A stretch of 64,000 nt of DNA, from positions 1 to 64,000 of the forward strand of contig JAQXBA010000078.1 in the NCBI GenBank assembly GCA_029252625.1, given 5' to 3'. Within the stretch, counting starts at the first letter, position 1. Every line of letters starts with the position of its first letter. The DNA is from Opitutia bacterium. GTDB taxonomy: Bacteria; Verrucomicrobiota; Verrucomicrobiia; Opitutales; Coraliomargaritaceae. Positions 28,242 through 37,615 of this stretch are shown piece by piece. Below the pieces are notes generated by a model that had not been told where the DNA came from, searched no databases, and worked only from the letters and a program-made list of their open reading frames with translations. The translations under genes were made by a program, and so were the position numbers.

Positions 28242-29468
28242 TTAGTCCTGATTGCCTAGTACGCGAGCGACTTCCTGCACATCCTTATCACCGCGGCCAC
28301 TAAGGTTTCCAATGATGATCTGATCGGGCAGCATCTCGCTAGCGCGCTTCATTGTGTAAGCGATGCCGTGCGAAGATTCCAGGGCGGGTACGATCCCTTC
28401 GATCGAACAAAGCGCTTTGAATGCATCGAGCGCCTCGGTGTCAGTCGCATAACCGAAGTCTATGCGACCCTTCTTTTTGTAATAAGCATGCTCGGGGCCC
28501 ACAGCCGCGTAATCAAGCCCTGCAGAAACAGAGTGCGTGAGGTCGATTTGCCCGTCCTCGTCCTGTAAAATCCAAGTCTTCGCGCCTTGCAATACGCCCA
28601 ACTGACCACCTTCAAATCGAGCGGCATGATGCCCGCGCGTGATGGATTCGCCACCCGCTTCGACACCGGTGAGTTTGACATTTAAATCTTTGAGGAACGC
28701 AAAGAAGATACCGATCGCATTCGAACCACCACCCACACAGGCGGCGATTTCGTCCGGTAAACGTCCTTCTTTTTCCATAATCTGACGGCGACACTCTTCG
28801 CCGATCACACGATGGAAGTCACGCACCATCATGGGGAATGGATGCGAACCGAGCGCGGAACCGATGATGTAATGCGTAGTGCGGATATTGGTGACCCAGT
28901 CACGCATCGCTTCGTTGACTGCTTCTTTGAGCGTGCGCTGCCCCGCGGTAACACTCCGCACCTCAGCACCACAAAGGCGCATACGGTAAACATTCAACGA
29001 TTGACGGCGCATATCCTCCTCGCCCATGTAGATTACGCATTCGAAGCCCATCTTCGCACACATCGCAGCAGTGGCGATGCCATGCTGACCAGCACCTGTC
29101 TCAGCGATAATGCGTTTCTTGCCCATTCGTTTAGCGAGCAGCGCTTGGCCGAGAGCGTTGTTGATCTTATGCGCTCCAGTGTGGAGTAAATCTTCGCGCT
29201 TTAGATAGATTTTGGCCCCACCACAATGCGCTGTCAGCCGTTCGGCGAAATACAAATTGGTCGGCCGGCCAGCAAACTCACGCAACTGGAAATCGAGTTC
29301 TTTCTGAAACTCGGGATCTTTGCGTGCAGTTTCGTAGGCTTCGGTCAACTCAAACAGCGGCGTCATCAAAGTCTCGGGCACATACATGCCGCCATAGATG
29401 CCGAAGTGGCCACGCGCGTCAGGCAAGCTGGCGGGATCGACTTCAAGGGATGCTCTTACATTCTCCAT
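28242..29468 (-). CDS. trpB: Tryptophan synthase beta chain
   Basis: TrpB condenses indole with serine to tryptophan using PLP. The 408-residue product (ATG 29468, [15 protein letters not shown]) has the early [15 protein letters not shown] motif and PLP Lys101 in [22 protein letters not shown], the phosphate cup [10 protein letters not shown] and LSGRGDKD are also present. The length is that of the TrpB1 type, which pairs with TrpA. trpA is not in the window. It lies between kdsB upstream and pabA/trpG downstream on the same strand. Confidence 0.96.
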   Translation of the reverse strand: MENVRASLEVDPASLPDARGHFGIYGGMYVPETLMTPLFELTEAYETARKDPEFQKELDFQLREFAGRPTNLYFAERLTAHCGGAKIYLKREDLLHTGAHKINNALGQALLAKRMGKKRIIAETGAGQHGIATAAMCAKMGFECVIYMGEEDMRRQSLNVYRMRLCGAEVRSVTAGQRTLKEAVNEAMRDWVTNIRTTHYIIGSALGSHPFPMMVRDFHRVIGEECRRQIMEKEGRLPDEIAACVGGGSNAIGIFFAFLKDLNVKLTGVEAGGESITRGHHAARFEGGQLGVLQGAKTWILQDEDGQIDLTHSVSAGLDYAAVGPEHAYYKKKGRIDFGYATDTEALDAFKALCSIEGIVPALESSHGIAYTMKRASEMLPDQIIIGNLSGRGDKDVQEVARVLGNQD

Positions 29469-29500
29469 AGATTGAATACGGCTATGTGCAGGGCGCTTTG

Positions 29501-30250
29501 TCAAGCTGGCAGACACGCTTCAAACTCAGCAACGTCTTCGGGAGTATCAATTCCGATGGTTGCCTGGTCAGTCATGCCGACATGAATCCGGTAGCCATGC
29601 TCCATCGCGCGCAGTTGCTCCAAATTTTCAATATTCTCCAAAACGCCAGGCTTTAGGGTCGAAAACGCACTTAAGAACTCGGCGTCGTAGGCGTAAAGCC
29701 CAAGGTGGCGGTAGCACGGTTGTACCGCCAGCCATGCCGTATCGACCTTACCGCCCAGATCTCGAGCAAACGGAATCGGCGACCGGGAAAAATACAAGGC
29801 CATGCCCGCGCGATCACGAACGACTTTGACTTGGTTGGGATTGGCAAAGTCTTGCGGACGCTCAAACGGAATCGCTAAAGTCGACATGGCCGCGCCACTT
29901 GCAAGTCCCTCTGCCAATGTGCGGATCTGCTCGCCGGTAACGAGCGGCTCGTCGCCTTGCACATTAATCACTGCGGCTGCACCAATCGATCCATTCGCCT
30001 CGGCGAGGCGATCGGTGCCACTGGGATGGTCGGCACGTGTGCGCACTACATCAAAGCCCGCACTATTGAGGCAGCTCTCAATAGCATCGTCGTCCACTGC
30101 GAAATAAAGCGGGAATTCCGGCGCGACCGCACGGATACGCTCGGCCGTCCAGACGATGATCGGTTTGCCCCGCACTTTATGTAGTAGCTTGCGCGGAAAA
30201 CGAGTGGATGCCAGTCGGGCGGGCACGATGATGGAAGGCGTCTTTGACAT
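29501..30250 (-). CDS. kdsB: 3-deoxy-manno-octulosonate cytidylyltransferase
   Basis: KdsB makes CMP-Kdo, the activated inner-core sugar of lipopolysaccharide, in the cytosol. The 249-residue protein begins with [20 protein letters not shown], the nucleotide-binding signature. It also has [19 protein letters not shown] (metal site), [12 protein letters not shown] and [17 protein letters not shown] 30250 has a GGAG ribosome site five bases upstream, so I prefer it to the ATG at 30268. It indicates a Gram-negative outer membrane with LPS. It is divergent from the rhodanese gene. Confidence 0.96.
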   Translation of the reverse strand: MSKTPSIIVPARLASTRFPRKLLHKVRGKPIIVWTAERIRAVAPEFPLYFAVDDDAIESCLNSAGFDVVRTRADHPSGTDRLAEANGSIGAAAVINVQGDEPLVTGEQIRTLAEGLASGAAMSTLAIPFERPQDFANPNQVKVVRDRAGMALYFSRSPIPFARDLGGKVDTAWLAVQPCYRHLGLYAYDAEFLSAFSTLKPGVLENIENLEQLRAMEHGYRIHVGMTDQATIGIDTPEDVAEFEACLPA

Positions 30251-30280
30251 TTGGTCTCCAATCATCATGAAAGTTTGGCA

Positions 30281-30601
30281 ATGAACAAGGAAATCAGTGC
30301 ACTTGAAGCCTCTATTTTACGCGATAACAACGAAGACGTCATTTTTCTCGACGTGCGAGAAGACTCAGAACTAGAAATTTGCCGAATCGAAGACGCGCTG
30401 CACATTCCGATGAATGAGATACCCGATCGTTGCGAAGCGCTGCCTCTAGACCGTCCACTCGTGGTCTTTTGCCACCACGGCATGCGCAGCATGAATGTGC
30501 TACACTACCTAGAGTCTCGCGGCTTCGAAAACGTAATTAACATGGGCGGCGGCATTCACGCATGGTCCACCGAAGTAGATAGCTCGACTCCACGCTATTA
30601 G
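30281..30601 (+). CDS. Single-domain rhodanese-like protein
   Basis: This 106-residue protein is one rhodanese domain with the catalytic loop FCHHGMRS (Cys64, six-residue loop). The N-terminal [13 protein letters not shown] and the central [10 protein letters not shown] match sulfur-carrier rhodaneses such as GlpE-type proteins. It probably moves sulfane sulfur in the cytosol; the acceptor is unknown. ATG 30281 (MNKEIS) is used. It is divergent from kdsB. Confidence 0.9.
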   Translation: MNKEISALEASILRDNNEDVIFLDVREDSELEICRIEDALHIPMNEIPDRCEALPLDRPLVVFCHHGMRSMNVLHYLESRGFENVINMGGGIHAWSTEVDSSTPRY

Positions 30602-31020
30602 AAAAGCTAGCGAAAAGTAAGAATTGATCACCTTCAACCACCAGAGCGCCAAAACAAAGCGACTCCTTCAACTTACACTTCGACTTTCCTTGCTGAGCTT
30701 TTTCGCTAAAATAGCCAACGGCTAGGGCTGTCGTATATTCAAACACGCACAAAGCCGCAAAATAGAAGCAAAAATCGCACGATCATGCACCGAGATCAGG
30801 GACCGCATCTACATTCACAGATACGATCGCCGGCGCACAAACAACTCGCCCAAAACTGCTTTGCACCAGTCGATCGAGTTTTGCTCCGACCGTCCAACAT
30901 ACCCTCGGACCAAAGAAATACTCATTCATCATTCAATGGTCCGATCAGGCCGTGATGAAAAGAGGGGGCAGTCGTTGCTCAGAAAATCGGGGTGAATTAA
31001 TTGAAGCATTACGCTACGCT
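30602..31020. other. 419-base intergenic region, no gene seen
   Basis: It lies between the convergent ends of the rhodanese and FecR-like genes. There is no convincing frame in either direction. An imperfect inverted pair (GCTAGCGAAAAG near 30606 and CTTTTTCGCTAA near 30697) may form weak secondary structure. Nothing else is recognisable. Confidence 0.5.
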
Positions 31021-31920
31021 TTAAAACAGATCTGCCTGATAACTTGATGGCGCACGAATCACTGCACGAAACGGAGTCACGGCCGCAGACTGTGGGGCAT
31101 ACTCAATCACCAATGGACGCTTCGCGGTGCTGGCCTCAGGCACTTGATAAGTCTCGGCGACTGCGCTCTCAACTGTCCTCAAACGCTTCATTTTCGGGAG
31201 GAATATTGCAGAAGACAGCTCCAACGCCGCAGCATCAGCCTCCATTAGTGTAAACGCTTCAAAGGACTCACCCGCCTGCTCAGAAATTTCAGACATTTCG
31301 ATCGAGGCACGCGAAGACTCCCCAGCCCCTCTCAGGCGCTGCCCACTACGCAAGGTATACCCATTACCATTCGGGCCAGTGAAACGCAAAACGCCATCCG
31401 CACATTCGATCGAAAAGTCATACTGGTAATTGCGTTGATCATATTCGATCTGCATCAACCACCAGCCGTCTTTCACCGAAATACGGCCAACGGGAGTCTC
31501 CACAATCATCTGAGAATCGTCACTGAGCGCACGGTTATCCACGACCAGTAAGCCTTGCCTGAAATTAAAAATCAGCCGGCTTTTACCTTGATCCATCGAC
31601 GTGCCGACATCCTGCTCGAAGCGCTCAATTGCAAAAAAACCTGCTCCTTCATTGTAAAGCGAAAGCTGATTCGACATCTTGAGAAACACTGCATCCTTTG
31701 CCTTGGTGCGAATCTGCAGCAAGCCGGACACCGCCTGTGGCAAGCCACCAGTTGGGTGCATTTGCAACGATTCCCCGCCCGCTTCCTGCAGAATCACCTC
31801 TCCCGCCACAGACGTCACCACCACGGACCCACGCATCCAGTCCGTGGCTTGAAGCATCGCAACCGCCGCGAACAGAACCGCGAACAGAACAAAAAAGACC
31901 TTGCGCATAAACCAGCTCAT
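31021..31920 (-). CDS. FecR-domain-like membrane-anchored protein
   Basis: The 299-residue protein has an N-terminal signal anchor (MRKVFFVLFAVLFAAVAML) and a beta-rich region resembling the FecR domain: LLQIRTKAKDAVFLKMSNQL, RLIFNFRQGLLVVDNRAL, VETPVGRISVKDGWWLMQIE. The C-terminal 80 residues look disordered. Its ATG overlaps the stop of the polymerase gene in ATGA, so the two are translationally coupled. It may sense or scaffold envelope polysaccharide; the exact role is unknown. Confidence 0.65.
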   Translation of the reverse strand: MSWFMRKVFFVLFAVLFAAVAMLQATDWMRGSVVVTSVAGEVILQEAGGESLQMHPTGGLPQAVSGLLQIRTKAKDAVFLKMSNQLSLYNEGAGFFAIERFEQDVGTSMDQGKSRLIFNFRQGLLVVDNRALSDDSQMIVETPVGRISVKDGWWLMQIEYDQRNYQYDFSIECADGVLRFTGPNGNGYTLRSGQRLRGAGESSRASIEMSEISEQAGESFEAFTLMEADAAALELSSAIFLPKMKRLRTVESAVAETYQVPEASTAKRPLVIEYAPQSAAVTPFRAVIRAPSSYQADLF

Positions 31921-33869
31921 AAAATACGAAGTTTTTGCTGCAGCTTACTTGCCGCAGCATGATTGGGATTAATTTCGAGCGCACGTTGCACTGATTCGAT
32001 CGCTTCAGAGTGTCTCTCCTTAAAATGACTGACATAAGCAGCCCAATAATAATGTGCGTTGCAATTATTCGGCGCCAGTTCCAACGCTCTTGCCAACGCG
32101 ACCTCCGCTGCGGCGTCATTACCACCCAGCCCTTGTGCAATACCAAGCTGCGCCCATCCCATCCAATAAGTCTCGCTCAGCTCAAGCGCCCGCTGTGCAT
32201 AATTCGTAGCCCGCGCACCGGTCGCTCTATAGCTCCCAGGATTCTGATAAAATTGCTGGCAGGTTGCCGCGCTCAAGCCGATCCACGCATCCACATTATC
32301 AGGATCTAGCAAGATTGCAGCTTCATACAGCTCAATCACCTCATCCAGAAGGTCCGTATTGCCAGATACGTGCACACCTTGCTCAACAATTTGATCCAAA
32401 CGTTGCCGGGCATGTAACTCAAGCGCCTGCGCTTCTATGCGTGACGCACTAATTGAGTAAAACCCAAGCGCCAAAATGATTCCCAAGCAGAAATACCCAA
32501 GCCGCATCCAGCCAGAGTGTGGAATGCATAAACGACGCCTAAAACTCGATTTAACCAGAATTGAGAAAAACAACACTCCATACAAAGTGAGCACCGGCGT
32601 ATAAAAAACAAAAGAACTGAACAAGCAGAGCGCAAAGGTCATTACACCGGTAAGGCCGATCAACAGAAAGAACTTTGCCGGCGGCATGATTGCGCCCTTG
32701 GCATCCTTAAGCTTCACGCGATCGGGCTCAGCTCGCCAATGTCGAATCGCGCACCAAATCACCAACAAACTCGGCAATAGAAGCAGCAAGCCGCCAAGCA
32801 TGCCATACTCTGACAGAATCAACAGATAGTCATTATGCGGCGTCATTGGTAACTTTGCCAACGATTGCCTTTCGCTGTGCTCAAACTCGGCGGAAAAGCT
32901 ACCGCCACCAGCTCCAATAATGGGAGCATCTAAGGTGACATTGAGCGCTTCCTGCCATAAAACCGGACGAACCCCTTCGCCCTCGCCGGCCATCGCCTGC
33001 ACGGCACGCGTGTTGAATTGTGGTAAAAAGACGGCCTGCAGGAACACCGCGATCGCGAACAGAGACACACTCAGCAAACTGCCCCACACACGGCGCGATG
33101 GCCTCAAAAAACAGACCCACGGCAAGATCAGCAAAACAATCAGCAGGATTACCAGCGGCCAAAACAGCTGCGTAAGGAAAATCGAAATCACAAACATCAC
33201 CCCGATGTACAAACACATGACACGTAAGATCATCGGCAGCCGAGGCACCAGTCCCGCGATCAAAAATGACGGCAATAGAATCAGAAGAAAAGCCGCAAAA
33301 CTATTCGGATCAGCAAACGAACCAGTCGCTTGCCCTAAAAACTCAGGACTTAAGCTCAATCCGTATTCAGCATAGGCATTCGCAAGCTTCGCCGGATTTT
33401 GGAAGAACTGATAGAAGCCAATAAAAATGGCGTATGCTGCAGGCGAGATCACAATCGTAATCAATGCCCACAGATGCGCACGCGTACGCACATTATTGAC
33501 TAACACCCATAGAAAGATCACGGCCTCCAGCGCATAAATGAGCTCGTACCAGCCACGCCACGCTGTCGGGCTCACCCAAGTCACATTCACCCAAACCCAC
33601 ACCACAAGCGGAAGAAAAATTACCGGCACAGAACTCAAGCGCTTCGGCTGCTCCTTCTCAACCGCAAGCCACAGCCCATGCAACACCACCAAGCAAGCGA
33701 ACAACGGCAGTAGCAGCACATGTGTATCCGGCCGAACCCCTCCGAGTAACAGAGCTAACAACGTAATAATCGCCCCGAGACAAAACGTGATCAACCAGTC
33801 GACAAAATTAGCCAGAGAGAGCTGTCCTATATAGGCAATATTACCGGACTTATCGATCAATGAGGGCAT
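31917..33869 (-). CDS. O-antigen ligase/polymerase-like membrane protein with C-terminal TPRs
   Basis: The 650-residue protein has about 12 membrane helices (residues 25-460). In the large periplasmic loop it has RPVLWQEALNVTLDAPIIGAG, then MTPHNDYLLILSEYGMLGG. This is the H-x(n)-hydrophobic pattern of the Wzy_C/WaaL O-antigen ligase superfamily, which joins lipid-linked glycans. The C-terminal 150 residues hold tetratricopeptide repeats (AALLDPDNVDAWIGLSAA, ALELAPNNCNAHYYWAAY, ALEINPNHAAASKL). Such fusions are common in exopolysaccharide loci. It is coupled to the FecR-like gene downstream. Confidence 0.85.
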   Translation of the reverse strand: MPSLIDKSGNIAYIGQLSLANFVDWLITFCLGAIITLLALLLGGVRPDTHVLLLPLFACLVVLHGLWLAVEKEQPKRLSSVPVIFLPLVVWVWVNVTWVSPTAWRGWYELIYALEAVIFLWVLVNNVRTRAHLWALITIVISPAAYAIFIGFYQFFQNPAKLANAYAEYGLSLSPEFLGQATGSFADPNSFAAFLLILLPSFLIAGLVPRLPMILRVMCLYIGVMFVISIFLTQLFWPLVILLIVLLILPWVCFLRPSRRVWGSLLSVSLFAIAVFLQAVFLPQFNTRAVQAMAGEGEGVRPVLWQEALNVTLDAPIIGAGGGSFSAEFEHSERQSLAKLPMTPHNDYLLILSEYGMLGGLLLLLPSLLVIWCAIRHWRAEPDRVKLKDAKGAIMPPAKFFLLIGLTGVMTFALCLFSSFVFYTPVLTLYGVLFFSILVKSSFRRRLCIPHSGWMRLGYFCLGIILALGFYSISASRIEAQALELHARQRLDQIVEQGVHVSGNTDLLDEVIELYEAAILLDPDNVDAWIGLSAATCQQFYQNPGSYRATGARATNYAQRALELSETYWMGWAQLGIAQGLGGNDAAAEVALARALELAPNNCNAHYYWAAYVSHFKERHSEAIESVQRALEINPNHAAASKLQQKLRIL

Positions 33870-34094
33870 AGTGGCAAAGAAAGTACTTTAGCGAGAGTTG
33901 CTGATTAAACAAGTAGGCAATACACAGCCGTGCGATTCTATAAACAATAAAACGCCTATTTTACTGTCCACCTAATCAACTAGCCTGGCAGAGATGCCCC
34001 TGAATTCTCGCCGCCGAAGGTGCTTAACATGTCATCTGTTTTCTTGAGTCTGTGGCAGAAGCCGTTTCTATGGCTCCATCCGCCAAGCTCCCTT

Positions 34095-34793
34095 ATGAAA
34101 AAAATCATTCTCAGTCTCGGTATCGCCATCCTCCTCATCGCCCTCGGGCTACGGGCGTATTTCGCCTTTGTACCGCCACCAGAGTCGACGCTACACGAAG
34201 CGCTGGCAGATATCGTCCCCAGTGAACTAGCAGGATGGAAGGTCAAAGACATGAACATGGCGGAATCGCCCGAGTCCAGCGCGCGCATCACTGACTTCCT
34301 TAACTTCGACGACGCCATTTTCCGCGTGTTCGAAAAAGGCGATATCTTTGTCGGCCTCTACATCGCCTACTGGAGCCCCGGCAAAGCCTCCTACCGCTGG
34401 GCCGGTGCCCACACCCCGGACACCTGCTGGGTGCAAAACGGATGGACTTGCACGGATCGCGAATACAGCATCCCATTCCAACACGGCGACGCGCAATTTC
34501 AACCAGCCGAGTATGGTGTCTACGAGAAAAACGAGAGCGCCCAAAACGTCTACTTCTGGCACTTAGTTGGTGGAACCGCGTTTGGTTACAAGCAACAAGA
34601 TGGACATAATATTTTCGGCGCGCTGATTGACATCAAACACCACGGTCTAGATCTGCGCCAAGAGCAGTTCTTCATTCGCCTGTCCAGCAACAAGCATCTC
34701 GAACAGCTCAAAAAGACAGCGGGAATCGATCAAATTCTCGACAGTCTTTCTGCCATCGGCCTCGGGGGCACCAGCGCAGCCAGCACCCTCTAA
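34095..34793 (+). CDS. EpsI-domain (exosortase-associated) protein
   Basis: The 232-residue protein has an N-terminal membrane segment (MKKIILSLGIAILLIALGLR) followed by an EpsI-type domain. The diagnostic motif is AHTPDTCWVQNGW (His106, Cys111), preceded by GLYIAYW. In the family this domain is either fused to or encoded beside exosortases, the transpeptidase-like enzymes that process PEP-CTERM proteins and accompany exopolysaccharide genes. No exosortase is in this window. ATG 34095 is preferred because it starts at the membrane helix. An upstream ATG at 34029 would add 22 residues. It converges on the acyltransferase gene with a 4-base stop overlap. Confidence 0.8.
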   Translation: MKKIILSLGIAILLIALGLRAYFAFVPPPESTLHEALADIVPSELAGWKVKDMNMAESPESSARITDFLNFDDAIFRVFEKGDIFVGLYIAYWSPGKASYRWAGAHTPDTCWVQNGWTCTDREYSIPFQHGDAQFQPAEYGVYEKNESAQNVYFWHLVGGTAFGYKQQDGHNIFGALIDIKHHGLDLRQEQFFIRLSSNKHLEQLKKTAGIDQILDSLSAIGLGGTSAASTL

Positions 34794-35422
34794 GCAAGCA
34801 CGCGCGCAGGATTGCCAAAAACCTTTTGTCCGTCCTTGACCGAGCGAATCACAATTGAGCCTGCACCCACGTAGGAAAAATCGCCAATCGACTTACCAGG
34901 CACAATACGAACACCTGTCGCCAAAAAGGCTCCGACACCATAACGAGTGTTTCCAGTCAGGTCGCAATGCCCACTGATCGTGGCCCAAGCGCCGATCACC
35001 ACATCGTGCCCCGCACTACTGTGGCAATTGATCGCAGCAAAGTCGCCGATCGAAATATCCGCAGTCAACGTCACGCGTGGGCATAGCACGACCCCGATCC
35101 CCAACTGAATATTCTCACCATGGATGACGGACGGGTGCACCAGTGAAATGAATTTTGCCGAGCGCTCCATCAATGCCTGGCAGACCTGCTGCTTAATCAT
35201 CGGAGCTCCAATCGCGCAGACAAACACTTCGTCTGCAGCAGGTTGGTGCGCCTCAATCGAACCGATCACACCTGCTGGATACTGATAACCGTCGAGAGCA
35301 TCCACATCATCATCTATAAACCCTGCAAGCTCCCAGGCTGTGCCGGAATCTGGATGATCACTGGCCCACCCATAGATTTCGCGCCCAAAACCGCCTGCCC
35401 CTACAATAATCAGTTTTTTCAT
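34790..35422 (-). CDS. PglD/NeuD-type sugar acyltransferase (left-handed beta-helix)
   Basis: The 210-residue protein has an N-terminal Rossmann-like sugar-nucleotide domain (MKKLIIVGAGGFGREIYGWA) and a hexapeptide left-handed beta-helix. The helix has the catalytic His region HSSAGHDVVIG, then GHCDLTGNTRYG, FLATGVRIVPG and GAGSIVIRSV. Characterised relatives (PglD, NeuD, VioB-type) N-acetylate UDP- or dTDP-4-amino sugars. Here it is the last gene of a cluster with two carrier proteins and KAS III, so its donor may be an acyl-ACP rather than acetyl-CoA. ATG 35422 is used. Confidence 0.88.
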   Translation of the reverse strand: MKKLIIVGAGGFGREIYGWASDHPDSGTAWELAGFIDDDVDALDGYQYPAGVIGSIEAHQPAADEVFVCAIGAPMIKQQVCQALMERSAKFISLVHPSVIHGENIQLGIGVVLCPRVTLTADISIGDFAAINCHSSAGHDVVIGAWATISGHCDLTGNTRYGVGAFLATGVRIVPGKSIGDFSYVGAGSIVIRSVKDGQKVFGNPARVLA

Positions 35423-35447
35423 ATTCGGCTGGATCAACAATTTCGCG

Positions 35448-36185
35448 CTACTGGATAGAAAAGCCTCCATCGACGGGAAGCGTAACACCCGTCACCCAAC
35501 GGGACGATTCCGAAAGTAAAAAAGAGGCCGCAGCAGCGACATCCGCTGGCTGCCCAGTTCCAAGTGGATACGCTTTTAAATGCGCGGTGAGTGCTTCACC
35601 TGAGATACGCTCCGCAGCAGTGGCGGCCATCTCAGTCTCAATCATCCCCGGAGCCATACAGTTCACTCGTATTCTCTTCGGCGCAAGTTCCAGCGCAAGG
35701 CAACGCGCCGAGGCCTCCAGTCCGGCCTTACTTGCCGCATAGGCAGCATAACCAGCGCTACCACGCGCGGCTGCCACTGAAGACAGCCACACAATCGATG
35801 CACCCGCGTTCAACTTTTTATTTTTCAGTAAATCGCGAACCAGCAGCAGTGGCCCAGTCGTGTTCACATTCAAACAAGCCTCTAGGTCTGCGTCTTTTAA
35901 ATAACGCACTGGAGCCACCGGAGCCACGCCCGCCGCATACACCAGTCCATCTAACACACCGACAGCCTCCACCAGTTGCGCACGTCCAGCAGAGTCACTC
36001 AAATCCACCGACAGCGAGTCCCCGCCCAACTCTTGAGCGAGCGCGTTCAGCTTCTCAGCATTGCGCCCTGAAATAACTAGCTCAGCGCCTTCAGCCTTTA
36101 AATGGCGCGCAATCGAACAGCCCAAGTCACCAGTCGCACCGACGACTAGGATCTGCTTATTCTTAAATTTATCGGAACCGCTCAT
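35448..36185 (-). CDS. SDR-family 3-oxoacyl-ACP reductase-like protein
   Basis: The 245-residue protein has the Rossmann motif VVGATGDLGCSIARHL, NTTGP near residue 110, and the catalytic Ser/Tyr/Lys as SSVAAARGSAGYAAYAASKAG. Downstream it has MAPGMIETEM and the C-terminal VTLPVDGGF typical of FabG. It probably reduces a 3-ketoacyl-ACP to 3-hydroxyacyl-ACP with NAD(P)H. It follows the ACP gene by 8 bases and precedes the acyltransferase gene by 25. A GTG inside the ACP stop is an alternative start. Confidence 0.88.
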   Translation of the reverse strand: MSGSDKFKNKQILVVGATGDLGCSIARHLKAEGAELVISGRNAEKLNALAQELGGDSLSVDLSDSAGRAQLVEAVGVLDGLVYAAGVAPVAPVRYLKDADLEACLNVNTTGPLLLVRDLLKNKKLNAGASIVWLSSVAAARGSAGYAAYAASKAGLEASARCLALELAPKRIRVNCMAPGMIETEMAATAAERISGEALTAHLKAYPLGTGQPADVAAAASFLLSESSRWVTGVTLPVDGGFSIQ

Positions 36186-36193
36186 AGTTAAGA

Positions 36194-36418
36194 TCACTCA
36201 CTCACTTGCGCAAACAGCCCCTCAAGCGTCTCACAGTTTTTTAATCTGTCAGCCTTTAAGCGCACATCGTATTCTGCATCGACCATCGCAATCACAGTCA
36301 GCACTGCCAACGAATCCCAGGCTTCAAGTTCTTTGAATTTGGTCGCTGCTGTTAATGAACCGGGCTCGATATCCTCGACCGCTTCTTCGAAATCTTCAAT
36401 AAATTTTTCTACACTCAT
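36194..36418 (-). CDS. Acyl carrier protein (second of the cluster)
   Basis: This 74-residue carrier has the phosphopantetheine Ser36 in LEAWDSLAVLTVIAM. The Trp-Asp-Ser form of the site is typical of carriers found in surface-sugar and non-ribosomal-type loci rather than of AcpP. The N-terminus MSVEKFIEDFEEAVEDIEPG is acidic. It lies between the KAS III and SDR genes. ATG 36418 or the ATG three codons earlier could start it. Confidence 0.9.
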   Translation of the reverse strand: MSVEKFIEDFEEAVEDIEPGSLTAATKFKELEAWDSLAVLTVIAMVDAEYDVRLKADRLKNCETLEGLFAQVSE

Positions 36419-36468
36419 AGGCTGCATTTAAAAGATGAATACCGACTCTGGGTGCGCCTAACAAGTTT

Positions 36469-37551
36469 CTATTCACTCGGCACAAATTCAATAATTTCGC
36501 AGATCGCCAACTCGTCGATATCGAGAATCACGCTCGCCCACGAAAGACCCACGCCGAAGCCAGACAACAACACGCGCTGTGTGTCAGCGCCGCGCAGCAC
36601 ATCCTGCAACTCTCCGCACATTGCAGATGGGATCGAAGCCGAACTCTGATTCCCATAGCGCTCAACCGTCTGCATCGGCACTTTCCCAGGATCAACCTTT
36701 AAGCGCTTCGTAATATTACTAAGAATATAGCGATTGGCCTGATGAAACACGAAATAATCCACCGCATGCAGATCCAGCCCGGCATAGTCGACTAAATCCC
36801 GCACTGCCTTCGGCTCCTCGATAATCGAAAAATTAAAGATCTCGGCACCATCCATAAAAAGGTTTTCAGGCGAACGTACGTTACCACTATTATCTGTCAC
36901 CTCAGCCTGCGTCTCTACCGAACTCGGCCTGCGTTGACCGCCGGCTGGCACTATTAATTTATCAAAACCCTTTCCATCCGTCTCAAGACTAAACCACGCA
37001 GGGCATTCGTAGATACTGCGCTGGATCAATGTCGCACTGCCCCCGTCGCCAAACAATGGTGCCACCGCCCGATCTTTTGGATTTACCAGTCGGCTAATCG
37101 TATCTCCCGCAAGTAACAACACCCGCTCACAACCACCCGCGCTAATCATCATATGAGCCAACCACAACCCATACACATAGCCCGAACAACCCAAATTCAC
37201 ATCCAATGCCGCGCAGCTTTTTGGCAAATCCAGACGCCCGTGCAGCACTGCAGCATTACACGGCTGCAAATAATCTGGCGTCTGCGTCACAAAAATCACC
37301 GCGTCAATCGCCTCAGGCGCTAGGCTCGTGCCTTTCAATAATTGACGCGCAGCCGCCTCACAAAGATCCGCCGCGGTCACGCCCGCCTCCACAACACGAC
37401 GCCGATCCAGCCCAATGGTTTTCTTCAAGCGTGCAATTTGCTTCTCGTTGCCACCAAACAGGTCGATTTCGTCATCGATACATTTCTCTAGAGGTGGCAC
37501 ACAGGTAACGACCCCGCGGACTTGAACCTGATTAAAACTGCATTTTGCCAT
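36469..37551 (-). CDS. 3-oxoacyl-ACP synthase III (KAS III)-like enzyme
   Basis: The 360-residue condensing enzyme has the KAS III triad: Cys122 in [11 protein letters not shown], a His in FHQANRY near 272 and an Asn in [12 protein letters not shown] near 302. It should join an acyl-CoA or acyl-ACP starter to malonyl-ACP, giving a short 3-ketoacyl-ACP. Several features distinguish it from housekeeping FabH: an insertion around residues 205-240 ([18 protein letters not shown]) and its place in a polysaccharide region with dedicated ACPs. ATG 37551 is used; ATG 37563 is possible. Confidence 0.88.
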   Translation of the reverse strand: MAKCSFNQVQVRGVVTCVPPLEKCIDDEIDLFGGNEKQIARLKKTIGLDRRRVVEAGVTAADLCEAAARQLLKGTSLAPEAIDAVIFVTQTPDYLQPCNAAVLHGRLDLPKSCAALDVNLGCSGYVYGLWLAHMMISAGGCERVLLLAGDTISRLVNPKDRAVAPLFGDGGSATLIQRSIYECPAWFSLETDGKGFDKLIVPAGGQRRPSSVETQAEVTDNSGNVRSPENLFMDGAEIFNFSIIEEPKAVRDLVDYAGLDLHAVDYFVFHQANRYILSNITKRLKVDPGKVPMQTVERYGNQSSASIPSAMCGELQDVLRGADTQRVLLSGFGVGLSWASVILDIDELAICEIIEFVPSE

Positions 37552-37615
37552 AACACTAACCATGCGCAGGATCGCACAAAGTGAAAGCCCATTTTACCGA
37601 GAATCCACAACTGCT

